Source of the DNA: Anaerolineaceae bacterium
GTDB lineage: Bacteria > Chloroflexota > Anaerolineae > Aggregatilineales > Phototrophicaceae
Direction: 5' to 3'
Length of the DNA: 64,000 bases
Assembly: GCA_026708325.1 (NCBI GenBank)
Contig: JAPOVC010000014.1
Coordinates: forward strand, 434,001 to 498,000
Shown here: one piece after another, positions 13,555 through 21,879 of the stretch
How positions within the stretch are numbered: position 1 is the stretch's first letter
Layout: the number at the start of each line of letters is the position of its first letter
Notes under the pieces: generated by a model
Seen by the model: only the letters and a program-made list of their open reading frames with translations
Database searches by the model: none
What the model was told of the DNA's origin: nothing
Program-made: the position numbers and the translations under genes

Positions 13555-14505
13555 ATGTCCAGGTCTGAATTGCGCTTTCTGATTACCGGGGCCACCGGCT
13601 TTGCCGGCCGCCACTTGCTACGGCACTTGCGCCAGCAGCATCCTGACGCCAGCCTGCACGGCACAACCTTGACCTCAGGCGTAACTCTGGAAGGGGTCAC
13701 GCTGCACGAACTGGACCTCTGCGATGGAGACAAAACGGCGCAGTTGCTGCAGGACTCACGGCCCCAATTCGTCGCGCATCTGGCCGCCATGTCCTCGCCG
13801 CGCCAGTCCTTTGCGCAGCCCTGGCCGACAATCAGGAACAATTTGCTGGCCCAGATAAACTTGCTGGAGGCCTGCGCCGCGCTGCCCACGCAAGCCCGAG
13901 TTCTGGTCGTCACGACATCGGACATCTACGACCCGACGGACGACCCCGTCAGCGAAGACAGCCCTTTCCTGCCGACCAGTCCCTATGCGGTCAGCAAGAT
14001 CGCCCAGGACATGCATGCCCTGCAATTTGGCCTGGAACGGGGACTGCAAATTGTTAGGGCCCGCCCTTTCAATTTCATGGGTCCAGGTCAGGAAGAGGGT
14101 TTCGTGGCTGCCGACTTCGCCTGGCAGGTGGCCAGAATCGAGGCAAGACTGCAAAGCCCTGTGATCAACGTCGGAAACCTGGCAGCCCGTCGGGACTTCT
14201 GCGACGTAAGGGATGTCGTGCGGGCATTCTCACTGCTTTTGGCCAGGGGGACGGCGGGACAGGCCTACAATGTGGCTTCCGGCAAGGCACACAGCATCCG
14301 GTCCCTGCTGGACCGGCTGCTCGCTATCAGCACCGTGGCCATTGAGGTGCGAGTGGATGAGTCCCGCCTTGTCCCGCTGGATGTTCCGCTGAAACGGGGC
14401 GACAATCGCCGTTTGCGAGAGGCAACCGGCTGGCAGCCGGGGTATTCGCTCGACCAATCGCTGCGTGATCTGCTGCAACACTGTCGCGATGCCTTGCGCG
14501 CATGA
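13555..14505 (+). CDS. rmd: NAD(P)-dependent epimerase/dehydratase, GDP-6-deoxy-D-mannose reductase-like
   Basis: An extended SDR of 316 residues that probably reduces GDP-4-keto-6-deoxymannose to GDP-D-rhamnose for surface glycans. It shows the nucleotide loop GATGFAG near the N-terminus, the catalytic YAVSK tetrad, and the Rmd-type stretch RPFNFMGPGQEEGFV. A FCDVRDVVRAF segment and YNVASGKAHSIRSLLD follow. ATG 13555 is chosen because it starts close before the first beta strand; ATG 13534 is also possible and neither has a strong ribosome site. It lies shortly after ahcY and overlaps tatD by ATGA. A GDP-mannose 4,6-dehydratase or a GDP-fucose-type reductase are alternatives. Confidence 0.8.
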   Translation: MSRSELRFLITGATGFAGRHLLRHLRQQHPDASLHGTTLTSGVTLEGVTLHELDLCDGDKTAQLLQDSRPQFVAHLAAMSSPRQSFAQPWPTIRNNLLAQINLLEACAALPTQARVLVVTTSDIYDPTDDPVSEDSPFLPTSPYAVSKIAQDMHALQFGLERGLQIVRARPFNFMGPGQEEGFVAADFAWQVARIEARLQSPVINVGNLAARRDFCDVRDVVRAFSLLLARGTAGQAYNVASGKAHSIRSLLDRLLAISTVAIEVRVDESRLVPLDVPLKRGDNRRLREATGWQPGYSLDQSLRDLLQHCRDALRA

Positions 14506-15287
14506 TTGATACGCATTGCCACCTTGACTTCGACAGTTTCACTGAAGACCGCGAGCAGGTACTCCAACGCGCACGGCTGGCTGGCGTCAGGTCCATCATC
14601 AACCCCGCCGTCGACCTTGAATCCTGCGAGGCGGCCTTGAGCATTCACCTGCGTTGGCCGCAGGTACACGTCGCTGTCGGCATACATCCCAACAGCTGCC
14701 AGGATTTCGACGACGCCTGTATTGAGGCGCTGCATGAACTGGCCGGTCAACCTGGCGTCGTGGCTGTTGGCGAAATTGGTCTTGACTTCTACCGGGACAG
14801 ATGTCCGCCGGACCTGCAACGCACTGCGCTTCGCTCCCAGTTGCGCCTGGCAGCGGAGTGCAATTTGCCAGTCATCATTCACAACCGTGAGGCAGCGGCA
14901 GACCTGCTACCCATGCTGACCGATCACGCGAAGTCCCTGTCCCCGACGATGCGTGAACGGGTGGGAGTCCTGCACTCCTTTTCCGCCAGCGGCAAGGTTG
15001 CCCGCCAGGCCCTGGACCACGGATACTACCTGGGGTTCACGGGCCCGGTAACCTTCCGCAAGGCGGAAGATCTTCGCGGCATAGCCCGTCAGGTTCCGCT
15101 GGACCGACTGCTGGTGGAAACCGACGCTCCCTTTCTGGCCCCTTCCCCAAAACGTGGAAGGCGCAACGAGCCGTCCTGGCTGCCATACATTGTGGACCGC
15201 CTGGCGGGCCTTCACGGCGTGTCTACCGAAAAATTGGCGCAGATCACAGAGGAAAACGCCCGCAGGCTGTTCAACCTGCCCGACTGA
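14502..15287 (+). CDS. tatD: TatD-family metal-dependent hydrolase
   Basis: TatD proteins are TIM-barrel metallohydrolases with 3'-5' DNase activity linked to DNA repair and turnover. The 261 residues carry the family's metal ligands: the opening DTHCHLDF, GIHPNS, the bridging Glu in VGEIGLDFYRD, IIHNREA, HSFSAS and the late ETDAPFLAP. It starts at ATG 14502, overlapping the reductase stop by four bases. The stop codon is part of the -35 box of the next promoter. A housekeeping gene inside a glycan cluster suggests the operon is a mixture rather than one pathway. Confidence 0.94.
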   Translation: MIDTHCHLDFDSFTEDREQVLQRARLAGVRSIINPAVDLESCEAALSIHLRWPQVHVAVGIHPNSCQDFDDACIEALHELAGQPGVVAVGEIGLDFYRDRCPPDLQRTALRSQLRLAAECNLPVIIHNREAAADLLPMLTDHAKSLSPTMRERVGVLHSFSASGKVARQALDHGYYLGFTGPVTFRKAEDLRGIARQVPLDRLLVETDAPFLAPSPKRGRRNEPSWLPYIVDRLAGLHGVSTEKLAQITEENARRLFNLPD

Positions 15288-15313
15288 CCCTTGCGGGCGC
15301 TTTGAAGTAAACT
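15284..15313 (+). promoter_or_regulatory. Promoter for a probably leaderless GT2 mRNA
   Basis: CTGACC (15284-15289, containing the tatD stop), 18 bases and TAAACT (15308-15313). Only six bases separate the -10 box from the ATG at 15320, so the first transcribed base should be about the A of the start codon. No Shine-Dalgarno is present. Confidence 0.5.
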
Positions 15314-15319
15314 CTGGCC

Positions 15320-16252
15320 ATGGCTGACCTGTCAATCATCATCGTTAGCTGGAACGTCGCCGATCTGCTGGCAGCATGTCTGGATTCAGTCTTCAAAGAC
15401 CTGGACCAGTCAACCCTGGACACGGAAGTCATCGTCGTGGACTCGGCCAGCAGCGATCACAGCGTCGCCATGCTGGAAAACCGGTTTCCATCGGTCCAGC
15501 TTCTGGCCTGCGATGAAAACATCGGATTCGCAAGGGCCAACAACCTTGGCCTGCAACGCTCGCGCGGCGGTTACGTTCTGCTGCTGAACCCGGACACCGA
15601 GGTCCTCGGCGGCGCACTGGACCGCATGGCACAGGAACTGGAGACGCATCCCCGCGTTGGAGCCGTGGGACCGCACACCCTGAACAGCGACGGGACAACC
15701 CAGTCCACCCGCCGGCGCTTTCCGACCCTGTTGACGGCCTGCTTCGAGAGCACCTGGTTGCAACCCTGGGCCCCGAAAAAACTGCTGCGCGACTACCGGG
15801 TCGAAGACCGCGCCGACGGCGACAGTTTCGACGTGGACTGGGTGCAGGGGTCGGCGTTGATGCTGCGGCGCGAGGCCTATGAGGAAATCGGCGGTCTGGA
15901 CCCCGATTACGTGATGTATTCGGAGGAACTTGACTGGTGCCGACGGGCAAGGGCGGCAGGCTGGCGAGTGCGCTACGCGGGTGACGCCAAAATCGTGCAT
16001 CATGGCGGACGCAGTAGTGAGCAGGCCCAGGCCCGCAGCCAGATTCATTTTCAGCAGAGCAAACTGCGCTACATTCGCATCTGGCACGGGGAACGCAGCG
16101 CCCGACTCTTGCGCCTGTTCCTGTTGCTCATGTTCCTGCATCAACTCCTGCTGGAAGCTGCCAAGGGTCTGCTGGGGCACAAACGGCCCCTGAGACAGCA
16201 GAGAGTGCGCGCTTACTGGCAGGTCTTGCGCTCCGGACTGAGGGTCACTTGA
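15320..16252 (+). CDS. Family 2 glycosyltransferase (rhamnosyltransferase-like)
   Basis: Transfers a sugar from a nucleotide donor onto a surface glycan acceptor at the inner face of the membrane. The 310-residue protein begins with the GT-A strand LSIIIVSWNVADLL, continues with VVDSASSDHS, GFARANNLGL and the DxD-like metal site LLNPDTEV, and has the GT2 C-terminal motif FDVDWVQGSALMLRREA plus EELDWCRRARAAGW. A hydrophobic stretch near residues 260-282 may attach it to the membrane. It starts at ATG 15320 with no ribosome site and a promoter placed for a leaderless transcript. Its stop overlaps the next transferase gene (TGATG). Confidence 0.92.
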   Translation: MADLSIIIVSWNVADLLAACLDSVFKDLDQSTLDTEVIVVDSASSDHSVAMLENRFPSVQLLACDENIGFARANNLGLQRSRGGYVLLLNPDTEVLGGALDRMAQELETHPRVGAVGPHTLNSDGTTQSTRRRFPTLLTACFESTWLQPWAPKKLLRDYRVEDRADGDSFDVDWVQGSALMLRREAYEEIGGLDPDYVMYSEELDWCRRARAAGWRVRYAGDAKIVHHGGRSSEQAQARSQIHFQQSKLRYIRIWHGERSARLLRLFLLLMFLHQLLLEAAKGLLGHKRPLRQQRVRAYWQVLRSGLRVT

Positions 16253-17394
16253 TGCGAATCGGCATCGTCAGCGGTGAATTTCCACCGATGACCGGAGGGG
16301 TCGGCGCATTCAGCCAGATTCTGGCCCGCAGTATGCAGAAAGCGGGCCACACAATAGACATATTTTCGGACAGTCGGGCGCAGAGCGAAGACCTTTCTCT
16401 GAGCGGCGTGGCAGACTCCTGGCGTGCCCCCACACTGGCCGCCATTCGACGCTGGTCCGGACGCCGGCGCCTGGACGTCGTGAACCTGCAATTCCAGACA
16501 GCGGCCTTCGGCATGTCACCCTGGGTTCACCTCTTGCCGCAGGCACTGCATCCCACGCCGCTGGTCACCACCTTTCACGACCTGCGTGCTCCCTGGCTTT
16601 TTCCAAAGGCCGGCAGACTGCGCCAGGCCTCCGTCATCTGGCTGGCCCGACACTCGGCCGCGGCGATCCTTACCAATCGGGAGGACTACGATCGCCTGCG
16701 CGGCAGGGTACAACCTTGCGAACTCATCCCGATCGGCAGCAACATCCTGGCCTGCCGTCCGGCGGATTTCAGCGAAATGGATTGGCGCCGGCGAAAAGGC
16801 ATCAATGACAGAGAGACCCTGCTGTCATGGTTTGGCCTTGCAAATCACAGCAAGGGGCTGGAATCACTGCTGCGAACGTTTGCCCGCCTACGTGACAGTG
16901 GCTTGCCATTGCGTCTGGTCATTATCGGTGGTGAGGCCGGCGACAGCGACCCCGGGAACGTCAGGTTTGGCGAAAGACTGGATGACCTGGAGCTCAGGTT
17001 GCAACTGGGTGACGTCCTGATTCGCACAGGGTTCTTGTCCAGCGAGGAAGTCGCTGCCTGGTTGTGGGCAAGCGATCTGGCAGTGCTGCCTTATGTGGAC
17101 GGCGCCTCCTTTCGACGTGGCAGCCTGATGGCCGCCATTCACCACGGTTGTGCTATTCTGACGACCCAACCTGAGGTGGACATACCGGAATTCGTGCACG
17201 AAAAAAACATGTGGCTGGTCCCGGCGGGCGACGACCATGCTCTGGAAAGGGCGCTGGAAAGGTTGTCACAGTCACCCGCGATTCGCGACGCCTTGCGTTG
17301 CGGCGCCATGAGTCTCGCGCCAATTTTTGACTGGGATGCCATCGCCTGCGCCACCCTCGGCCTGTTCAGATTTGTTGTGGAGCAGCGATCTTGA
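16252..17394 (+). CDS. Family 4 glycosyltransferase (group 1)
   Basis: A GT-B fold retaining transferase of 380 residues. The N-terminal domain begins MRIGIVSGEFPPMTGGVG, the usual glycine-rich GT4 start, followed by FHDLRAPW near residue 105. The C-terminal domain carries LSWFGLANHSKGLESLL, the donor-binding start of the second Rossmann unit, and DLAVLPYVDGASFRRGSLMAA with the substrate-facing Ser/Arg loop. The expected E-x7-E pair is not obvious, since the segment reads GASFRRGSLMAAIHHG, so the donor site may be unusual. It shares one base with the upstream GT2 stop and is overlapped at its end by the next gene. Confidence 0.9.
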   Translation: MRIGIVSGEFPPMTGGVGAFSQILARSMQKAGHTIDIFSDSRAQSEDLSLSGVADSWRAPTLAAIRRWSGRRRLDVVNLQFQTAAFGMSPWVHLLPQALHPTPLVTTFHDLRAPWLFPKAGRLRQASVIWLARHSAAAILTNREDYDRLRGRVQPCELIPIGSNILACRPADFSEMDWRRRKGINDRETLLSWFGLANHSKGLESLLRTFARLRDSGLPLRLVIIGGEAGDSDPGNVRFGERLDDLELRLQLGDVLIRTGFLSSEEVAAWLWASDLAVLPYVDGASFRRGSLMAAIHHGCAILTTQPEVDIPEFVHEKNMWLVPAGDDHALERALERLSQSPAIRDALRCGAMSLAPIFDWDAIACATLGLFRFVVEQRS

Positions 17395-19610
17395 ACGGCC
17401 CGGTACCGCGCAAGGACCTTTTGGCCATCGGCACGCTGCTGCTGCTGTGGCTGGTGTTTTTCTGGCGGCTTTTCACGCCAGTTGACGCGGACAGGGCTTC
17501 ACTGCGCAAGGGGGACTTTTCCGGCCAGTTCGTGGCCTTTGGGGCTTACCAATACGAGCGCATGAGCCAGGGCGAAGTCCCCCTGTGGAACCCCTGGAAC
17601 AACGGCGGGATGCCCTTCATCGCCGATCCGCAGACCGCAGCCTTTTACCCTCCCCGCCTGTTGACAATCGCACTGGGTAGCCTGACCGACGGCTGGAGCT
17701 TCTTCCTGCTGGAACTGGAAATGGCGATCCACGTGCTGGCCTTTTCCCTGTTGATGTACCTGCTGCTCAGGAGAATGACGCTCCGGCGATCCGGCAGCGT
17801 TCCAGGGGCACTTCTGGCGGCCATCATCAGCGGCTACTGTGGCTGGACCACCGGCTACCCTCCCCTGCAACTGGCAATTCTGGAGTCCGCCATCTGGTTG
17901 CCAGCGGTCATTCTTGGCGTGTTTGAAGCGACTGAAACCAGACCGCTGCGCTGGCGCTGGTTGATGGTCAGCGGTCTCGCCACGGGTCTGTCCTGGCTCG
18001 CCGGTCACTCCCAGACGAGCTGGCAACTCAGCCTGTTGCTGGTCGCCTGGATCGCCTGGCGGACCTGGGAGAAGCGTCTGCGCTGGCATTATTTTCTGCG
18101 CATGTTGGCCTTTACCGCCATATGGGCGCCTGGACTGGCCGCGGTTCAGCTTCTGCCAGGAATCGAATACCTGCTGCGTACCGGACGCACCCAACTCGGA
18201 TTCGATGCCAAGGGCAATGGCTTCCCCCTGCGGGACCTGCTGCAGTTCCTCTTCCCGGCGCAGTTCAGCCTGTTTTCCCCGCTCTACATCGGCATCGCAG
18301 GGCTTGCCATGGTCCTTATCGCGGTGCAGCAGCGCTTGCAGGCGGCGCGGTTCTGGCTGCTTGCCGCCCTGTTCGCGCTAGTGCTGAGCATGGGCAACAA
18401 TCTTGCCCTGTTTTCCATGCTCTACAACGTGCTGCCAGGTCTGCGCTGGTTCCGCGGCCAGGAACGCGCCGCATTCCTGGTCAGCCACAGCCTGGCGATC
18501 GTCAGCGGTCTGACGCTCGCCAGGTTGACTGATTCAGACGCCAGCACCATGCGCTGGACCGTCATTCGTCGCACGCTGGGCGGGATGCTGGCCATCGGCA
18601 TACTGGTGATGGCGCTGGCCCCTTTGGGCTGGCCTGGCTTCGAGACGCCCGACATTCTCAGCGCCGCGCTTCTGGCGGTGATCCTTACGTCCGCCTGCTG
18701 GTTTCTCCTGCGCAAAATCCACGACAGACCGATCGCTTACCAATGGGTCTGGATGTTTGTCCTGCTGCTCGTGTTTGATCTCTTTTCTGTCAATATGTAC
18801 GCAACTGGCACCTGGGAGGGTGTCCCTGCGCATCAACAATTGTCGATGTCTCCGCCAGAACTTCTCATCCCTGTGCTGGCGGACGAGGACCAGCCATTTC
18901 GTGTTGACGGCCTGCGGGTCGTTCACGAAAACTATGGCAGTCTCTACCAGGTTGCGGACATCCGCGGCATCAGCCCCCTGTTTCTGACCGGCCCCAGGCT
19001 TTTGGTCGGTTGGGAAGGCACCAACCCTCTCGCCTGGGAGCTGTTCGCCGTTCGCTATGTTTTCAGCGACCAGGAACCCTTGCCAATTCCCGTCCGTACT
19101 CTTGCGGAAGGGCATGATTATTACGGCCCCGTCCGCCTTCACCGGCTTGAAGACCCGCGTCCCTGGGCACATCTGGTGCAAGAGTTCGTGGTCCTCGATG
19201 GCGACGAATGGGCGCGGGAATTGCTGGACCATCCGGACTTTGACGAACGGCAGGTCATCATCCTGGACCGCGCGCCTGTGCCCGAGCCCGATGCCGCGGC
19301 CAGTCCCGGCTCCGCCAGGGTGACCAGCTTTTCTCCGGAATATGTCGAGGTACGGACAAGCGCGCCCGCAAACGCAATCCTCAGCCTTGCTCAGCCCCAC
19401 TACCCTGGCTGGCGGGTCTTCGTTGACGGCGAGGAAAGCGAACTGCTGCGGTCCTATGGCGCGCTGAGCGCAATTGCCCTGCCCGCGGGAGATCACATTG
19501 TGGAATTGCAATACGATCCGCTGACCTGGAAACTGGGCGCCCTGCTGAGCGGACTGACCCTCCTGTTTAGTCTCGCATTTTCGCTGTTGCCGCGCCTCCG
19601 CAGACCATGA
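17391..19610 (+). CDS. YfhO-like multi-pass membrane protein
   Basis: A 739-residue membrane protein with about eleven hydrophobic segments and a C-terminal extracytoplasmic domain (about residues 490-715). YfhO-type proteins are GT-C-like enzymes thought to add sugars to lipoteichoic acid or other polymers using lipid-linked donors. Family pattern: a KGDFSGQFVAFGAYQYERM stretch after the first membrane helix, then GEVPLWNPWNNGGMPF, ADPQTAAFYPPRLL and, near the C-terminus, PHYPGWRVFVDGEE and LPAGDHIVELQYDP. Translation probably begins at TTG 17391, which overlaps the upstream TGA; no ATG occurs until after the first membrane helix. It overlaps the next gene by ATGA. Confidence 0.85.
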   Translation: MNGPVPRKDLLAIGTLLLLWLVFFWRLFTPVDADRASLRKGDFSGQFVAFGAYQYERMSQGEVPLWNPWNNGGMPFIADPQTAAFYPPRLLTIALGSLTDGWSFFLLELEMAIHVLAFSLLMYLLLRRMTLRRSGSVPGALLAAIISGYCGWTTGYPPLQLAILESAIWLPAVILGVFEATETRPLRWRWLMVSGLATGLSWLAGHSQTSWQLSLLLVAWIAWRTWEKRLRWHYFLRMLAFTAIWAPGLAAVQLLPGIEYLLRTGRTQLGFDAKGNGFPLRDLLQFLFPAQFSLFSPLYIGIAGLAMVLIAVQQRLQAARFWLLAALFALVLSMGNNLALFSMLYNVLPGLRWFRGQERAAFLVSHSLAIVSGLTLARLTDSDASTMRWTVIRRTLGGMLAIGILVMALAPLGWPGFETPDILSAALLAVILTSACWFLLRKIHDRPIAYQWVWMFVLLLVFDLFSVNMYATGTWEGVPAHQQLSMSPPELLIPVLADEDQPFRVDGLRVVHENYGSLYQVADIRGISPLFLTGPRLLVGWEGTNPLAWELFAVRYVFSDQEPLPIPVRTLAEGHDYYGPVRLHRLEDPRPWAHLVQEFVVLDGDEWARELLDHPDFDERQVIILDRAPVPEPDAAASPGSARVTSFSPEYVEVRTSAPANAILSLAQPHYPGWRVFVDGEESELLRSYGALSAIALPAGDHIVELQYDPLTWKLGALLSGLTLLFSLAFSLLPRLRRP

Positions 19611-21118
19611 ACCTGTCCTGGAAGTCCCCTGCGGCATCCCATACCTCGCGCAGAAACCTGGTCATCGGTCTCGCCATCGGGACTGCAGGAGCCCTGATTG
19701 GTCTCCTGCTGACTCTGGCAGGGCCGACAGTCGCCATCGGCGCCATACTCGGTTTGCTGGCCGGCCTGTACGTTCTGACCAACCTGCAGGCAGCGCTTCA
19801 GGTGCTGCTTGCCGTGGTGATGTTACTGCCCTTTGGCACGCTGCCCTTTAAACTGATCGTTACGCCTACCTTGCTGGACGTTGCGCTCGGAGCCTTTATT
19901 CTGGTTTGGCTCATGCAATGGATGACCGGCCGCCGCAGCCGCCTGCACCTGACGCCCGTGCATTTGCTCATTGTCCTTTATGTCCTGTGGTTGCTGCTCA
20001 GTTTTGCCCTCGGCCTGCGTTTTGCAGCGCCAACACCGAATCGGCTCCGTCAATTCGCGGAAACGCTGCTTGCGATCAGTATGGCTTTCATACTCGTCGA
20101 CATGCTTCGGCGGCCACAGATGTTGAGACGCCTGGTCACGCTGCTGGTTTTACTGGTCGGTCTGCAGGCCCTGATGGCTGTCACCCTCTACGTGTTGCCC
20201 GATGATTTCAGTGAGCGGGCGTTGGTCAGGCTGGCCCGTATCGGCTATCCGAATGGCGGTGTCATCCGCTATATCGAAAGCAATCCCGCACTGGCGGAAA
20301 GGGCCATTGGCACCTGGGTAGACCCAAACCTGCTGGGCGGGACCCTGGCGGTGACTTCCACACTGGTCGCCGGTCAACTGTTCGCGACCCGGCCGGTCCT
20401 GCGCTGGCGCTGGTTAACCCTGGCCATTTTGGCCCTGTCGGTCGTCGCTCTCTTCCTCACCTACTCCCGCGCCTCACTGCTGGCACTTTGCGCGGGATTG
20501 CTTTTTATCGGAGTGGTCCGTCACCGACGATTTCTCGCCGCACTGCCACTCGTCGCCGCGGGCGTGCTGGCCCTGCCCTGGTCGCGAACCTGGCTGGAAC
20601 GCCTGGTGCAGGCCTTTACCGGTGCTGACCTGGCGACACAAATGCGACTTGGAGAATACGGCGATGCCCTGCGGCTGATCAATCGCTATCCGCTGACCGG
20701 CGTCGGCTTCACGGGCTCGCCTTCGATCGACCTTTATACCGACGTGGCCAGTATGTATCTCATCATGGCCAATCAAATCGGCCTGATCGGCGTCGCATTG
20801 TTCCTGACCATGATGGCCGGCCTTTTCCTGCTGGGGCTGAGCGCCTGGCGAAGGTTGCGAAGCAGTGAAGAACTGGACGCCATTCATTTGGGAGTACATG
20901 CTGCTCTTTTCACCCTGCTGGTCAATTCAGTGGCAGACATGTATTTCTTTCGCCTTGATTTTCAGGGCTCGATATCCCTGTTCTGGATCCTCATCGGCCT
21001 CGCGCTGGCCAGCTCAAATCTCGGCTACAAGCGACCATTGACAGTTCTCGAAGATACTGGCACCATCGAAGCGCAAGCGAATACCATGACTTTCCGCTTC
21101 ACGCACAGGCCCCTGTGA
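19607..21118 (+). CDS. O-antigen ligase/polymerase-family membrane protein (Wzy_C)
   Basis: A 503-residue protein with about eleven membrane segments, probably polymerising or ligating lipid-linked glycan units outside the cytoplasmic membrane. The ligase-family region sits after a long outer loop (about residues 210-260): an LTYSRASLLALCAGLL helix, then NRYPLTGVGFTGSP and YLIMANQIGLIGVALFL. The final 35 residues after the last helix are soluble. It is coupled by ATGA to the YfhO-like gene. With the GT2, GT4 and GDP-sugar reductase genes it makes a coherent surface-polysaccharide set, though no flippase is present here. Confidence 0.82.
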   Translation: MNLSWKSPAASHTSRRNLVIGLAIGTAGALIGLLLTLAGPTVAIGAILGLLAGLYVLTNLQAALQVLLAVVMLLPFGTLPFKLIVTPTLLDVALGAFILVWLMQWMTGRRSRLHLTPVHLLIVLYVLWLLLSFALGLRFAAPTPNRLRQFAETLLAISMAFILVDMLRRPQMLRRLVTLLVLLVGLQALMAVTLYVLPDDFSERALVRLARIGYPNGGVIRYIESNPALAERAIGTWVDPNLLGGTLAVTSTLVAGQLFATRPVLRWRWLTLAILALSVVALFLTYSRASLLALCAGLLFIGVVRHRRFLAALPLVAAGVLALPWSRTWLERLVQAFTGADLATQMRLGEYGDALRLINRYPLTGVGFTGSPSIDLYTDVASMYLIMANQIGLIGVALFLTMMAGLFLLGLSAWRRLRSSEELDAIHLGVHAALFTLLVNSVADMYFFRLDFQGSISLFWILIGLALASSNLGYKRPLTVLEDTGTIEAQANTMTFRFTHRPL

Positions 21119-21158
21119 CAGTGAGGCAGTCCCGAGGGAAGGAGACAGTCGCCACACG

Positions 21159-21458
21159 ATGAAACGCGCATACGAACTTGCTCTGGTGCTCCGCATGGAA
21201 TCCGGCGGAGACGAGGGCATTAACGAGCAGATCAGCACCGTGCAAACCTGGGTCGAGGCGGAAGAATTGGGTCAGGTCACCCGAATCGACCGTTGGGGCC
21301 GCCGTCGCCTGGCCTATGAAATCGACAACCAGAAGGATGGCTATTACGTCATCATGGAAGCCAGCATCAACCCTTCCGGTCTGCCGGAAATCGAAAGAAG
21401 CCTCAAACTGTCTGGTGCCATTCTTCGCTATCTCATCGTTCGCTCTGACGAGAACTGA
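21159..21458 (+). CDS. rpsF: 30S ribosomal protein bS6
   Basis: A 99-residue component of the 30S platform that pairs with bS18. The sequence has the family pattern: RAYELALVLRMESG, then TRIDRWGRRRLAYEID, a GYYVIMEA strand and LSGAILRYLIVRSDEN. A strong ribosome site (GGAAGGAGA) lies about 12 bases before the ATG. The rpsR gene follows after 51 bases. In most bacteria a single-stranded DNA-binding protein gene lies between the two; here it is absent. Confidence 0.98.
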   Translation: MKRAYELALVLRMESGGDEGINEQISTVQTWVEAEELGQVTRIDRWGRRRLAYEIDNQKDGYYVIMEASINPSGLPEIERSLKLSGAILRYLIVRSDEN

Positions 21459-21509
21459 TCCCCACTTGCAGGGATGACCGCAGGCAGGCCAGGGTACAAG
21501 GAGAATTTT

Positions 21510-21824
21510 ATGGCTGATACGGCCGCAGGGACCACCAGCGAAAGAAAGGCGCCAGCCGTTCAGGAACGACCCCGGCGCAGGCGCCACCGCCCGATTCAAC
21601 GCCGGCGTGGCCGGCGGGTCATGCGTTATTGCCCGGAAGGCAAGTGCTTTGATTACAAGGACATCGACATCTTGCAGCGCTACATCACCGAGTCGGGCAA
21701 AATTCGACCGCGACGACAGACTGGCAACTGCGCCCGTTGTCAGCGCCAGCTGGCCAGGGAAATCAAGCGTGCCCGTCACCTCGCCTTGTTGCCCTTCGTG
21801 GAGAGTTCGGACAACGTTCGCTGA
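21510..21824 (+). CDS. rpsR: 30S ribosomal protein bS18, zinc-ribbon-like (C+) form with N-terminal extension
   Basis: Binds bS6 and 16S rRNA in the small subunit. The core from about residue 38 shows [49 protein letters not shown] and LALLPFVE. Two cysteine pairs (C-x4-C and C-x2-C) make it a C+ form able to bind zinc. With 104 residues it is about 25 longer than usual, because of a basic Arg-rich N-terminal extension ([17 protein letters not shown]). ATG 21510 has AAGGAGA ahead, which settles the start against an in-frame upstream codon at 21474. No rplI (bL9) gene follows. Confidence 0.96.
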   Translation: MADTAAGTTSERKAPAVQERPRRRRHRPIQRRRGRRVMRYCPEGKCFDYKDIDILQRYITESGKIRPRRQTGNCARCQRQLAREIKRARHLALLPFVESSDNVR

Positions 21825-21879
21825 TGCCGGACGGCACAGGAGCGGCACCTGGCCGACCTGAATAACTGGAGCACGGTTA

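Noticed and set aside
18534..19637. 367-codon minus-strand frame
   Set aside because: Antisense to the YfhO-like gene, without motifs or a ribosome site.
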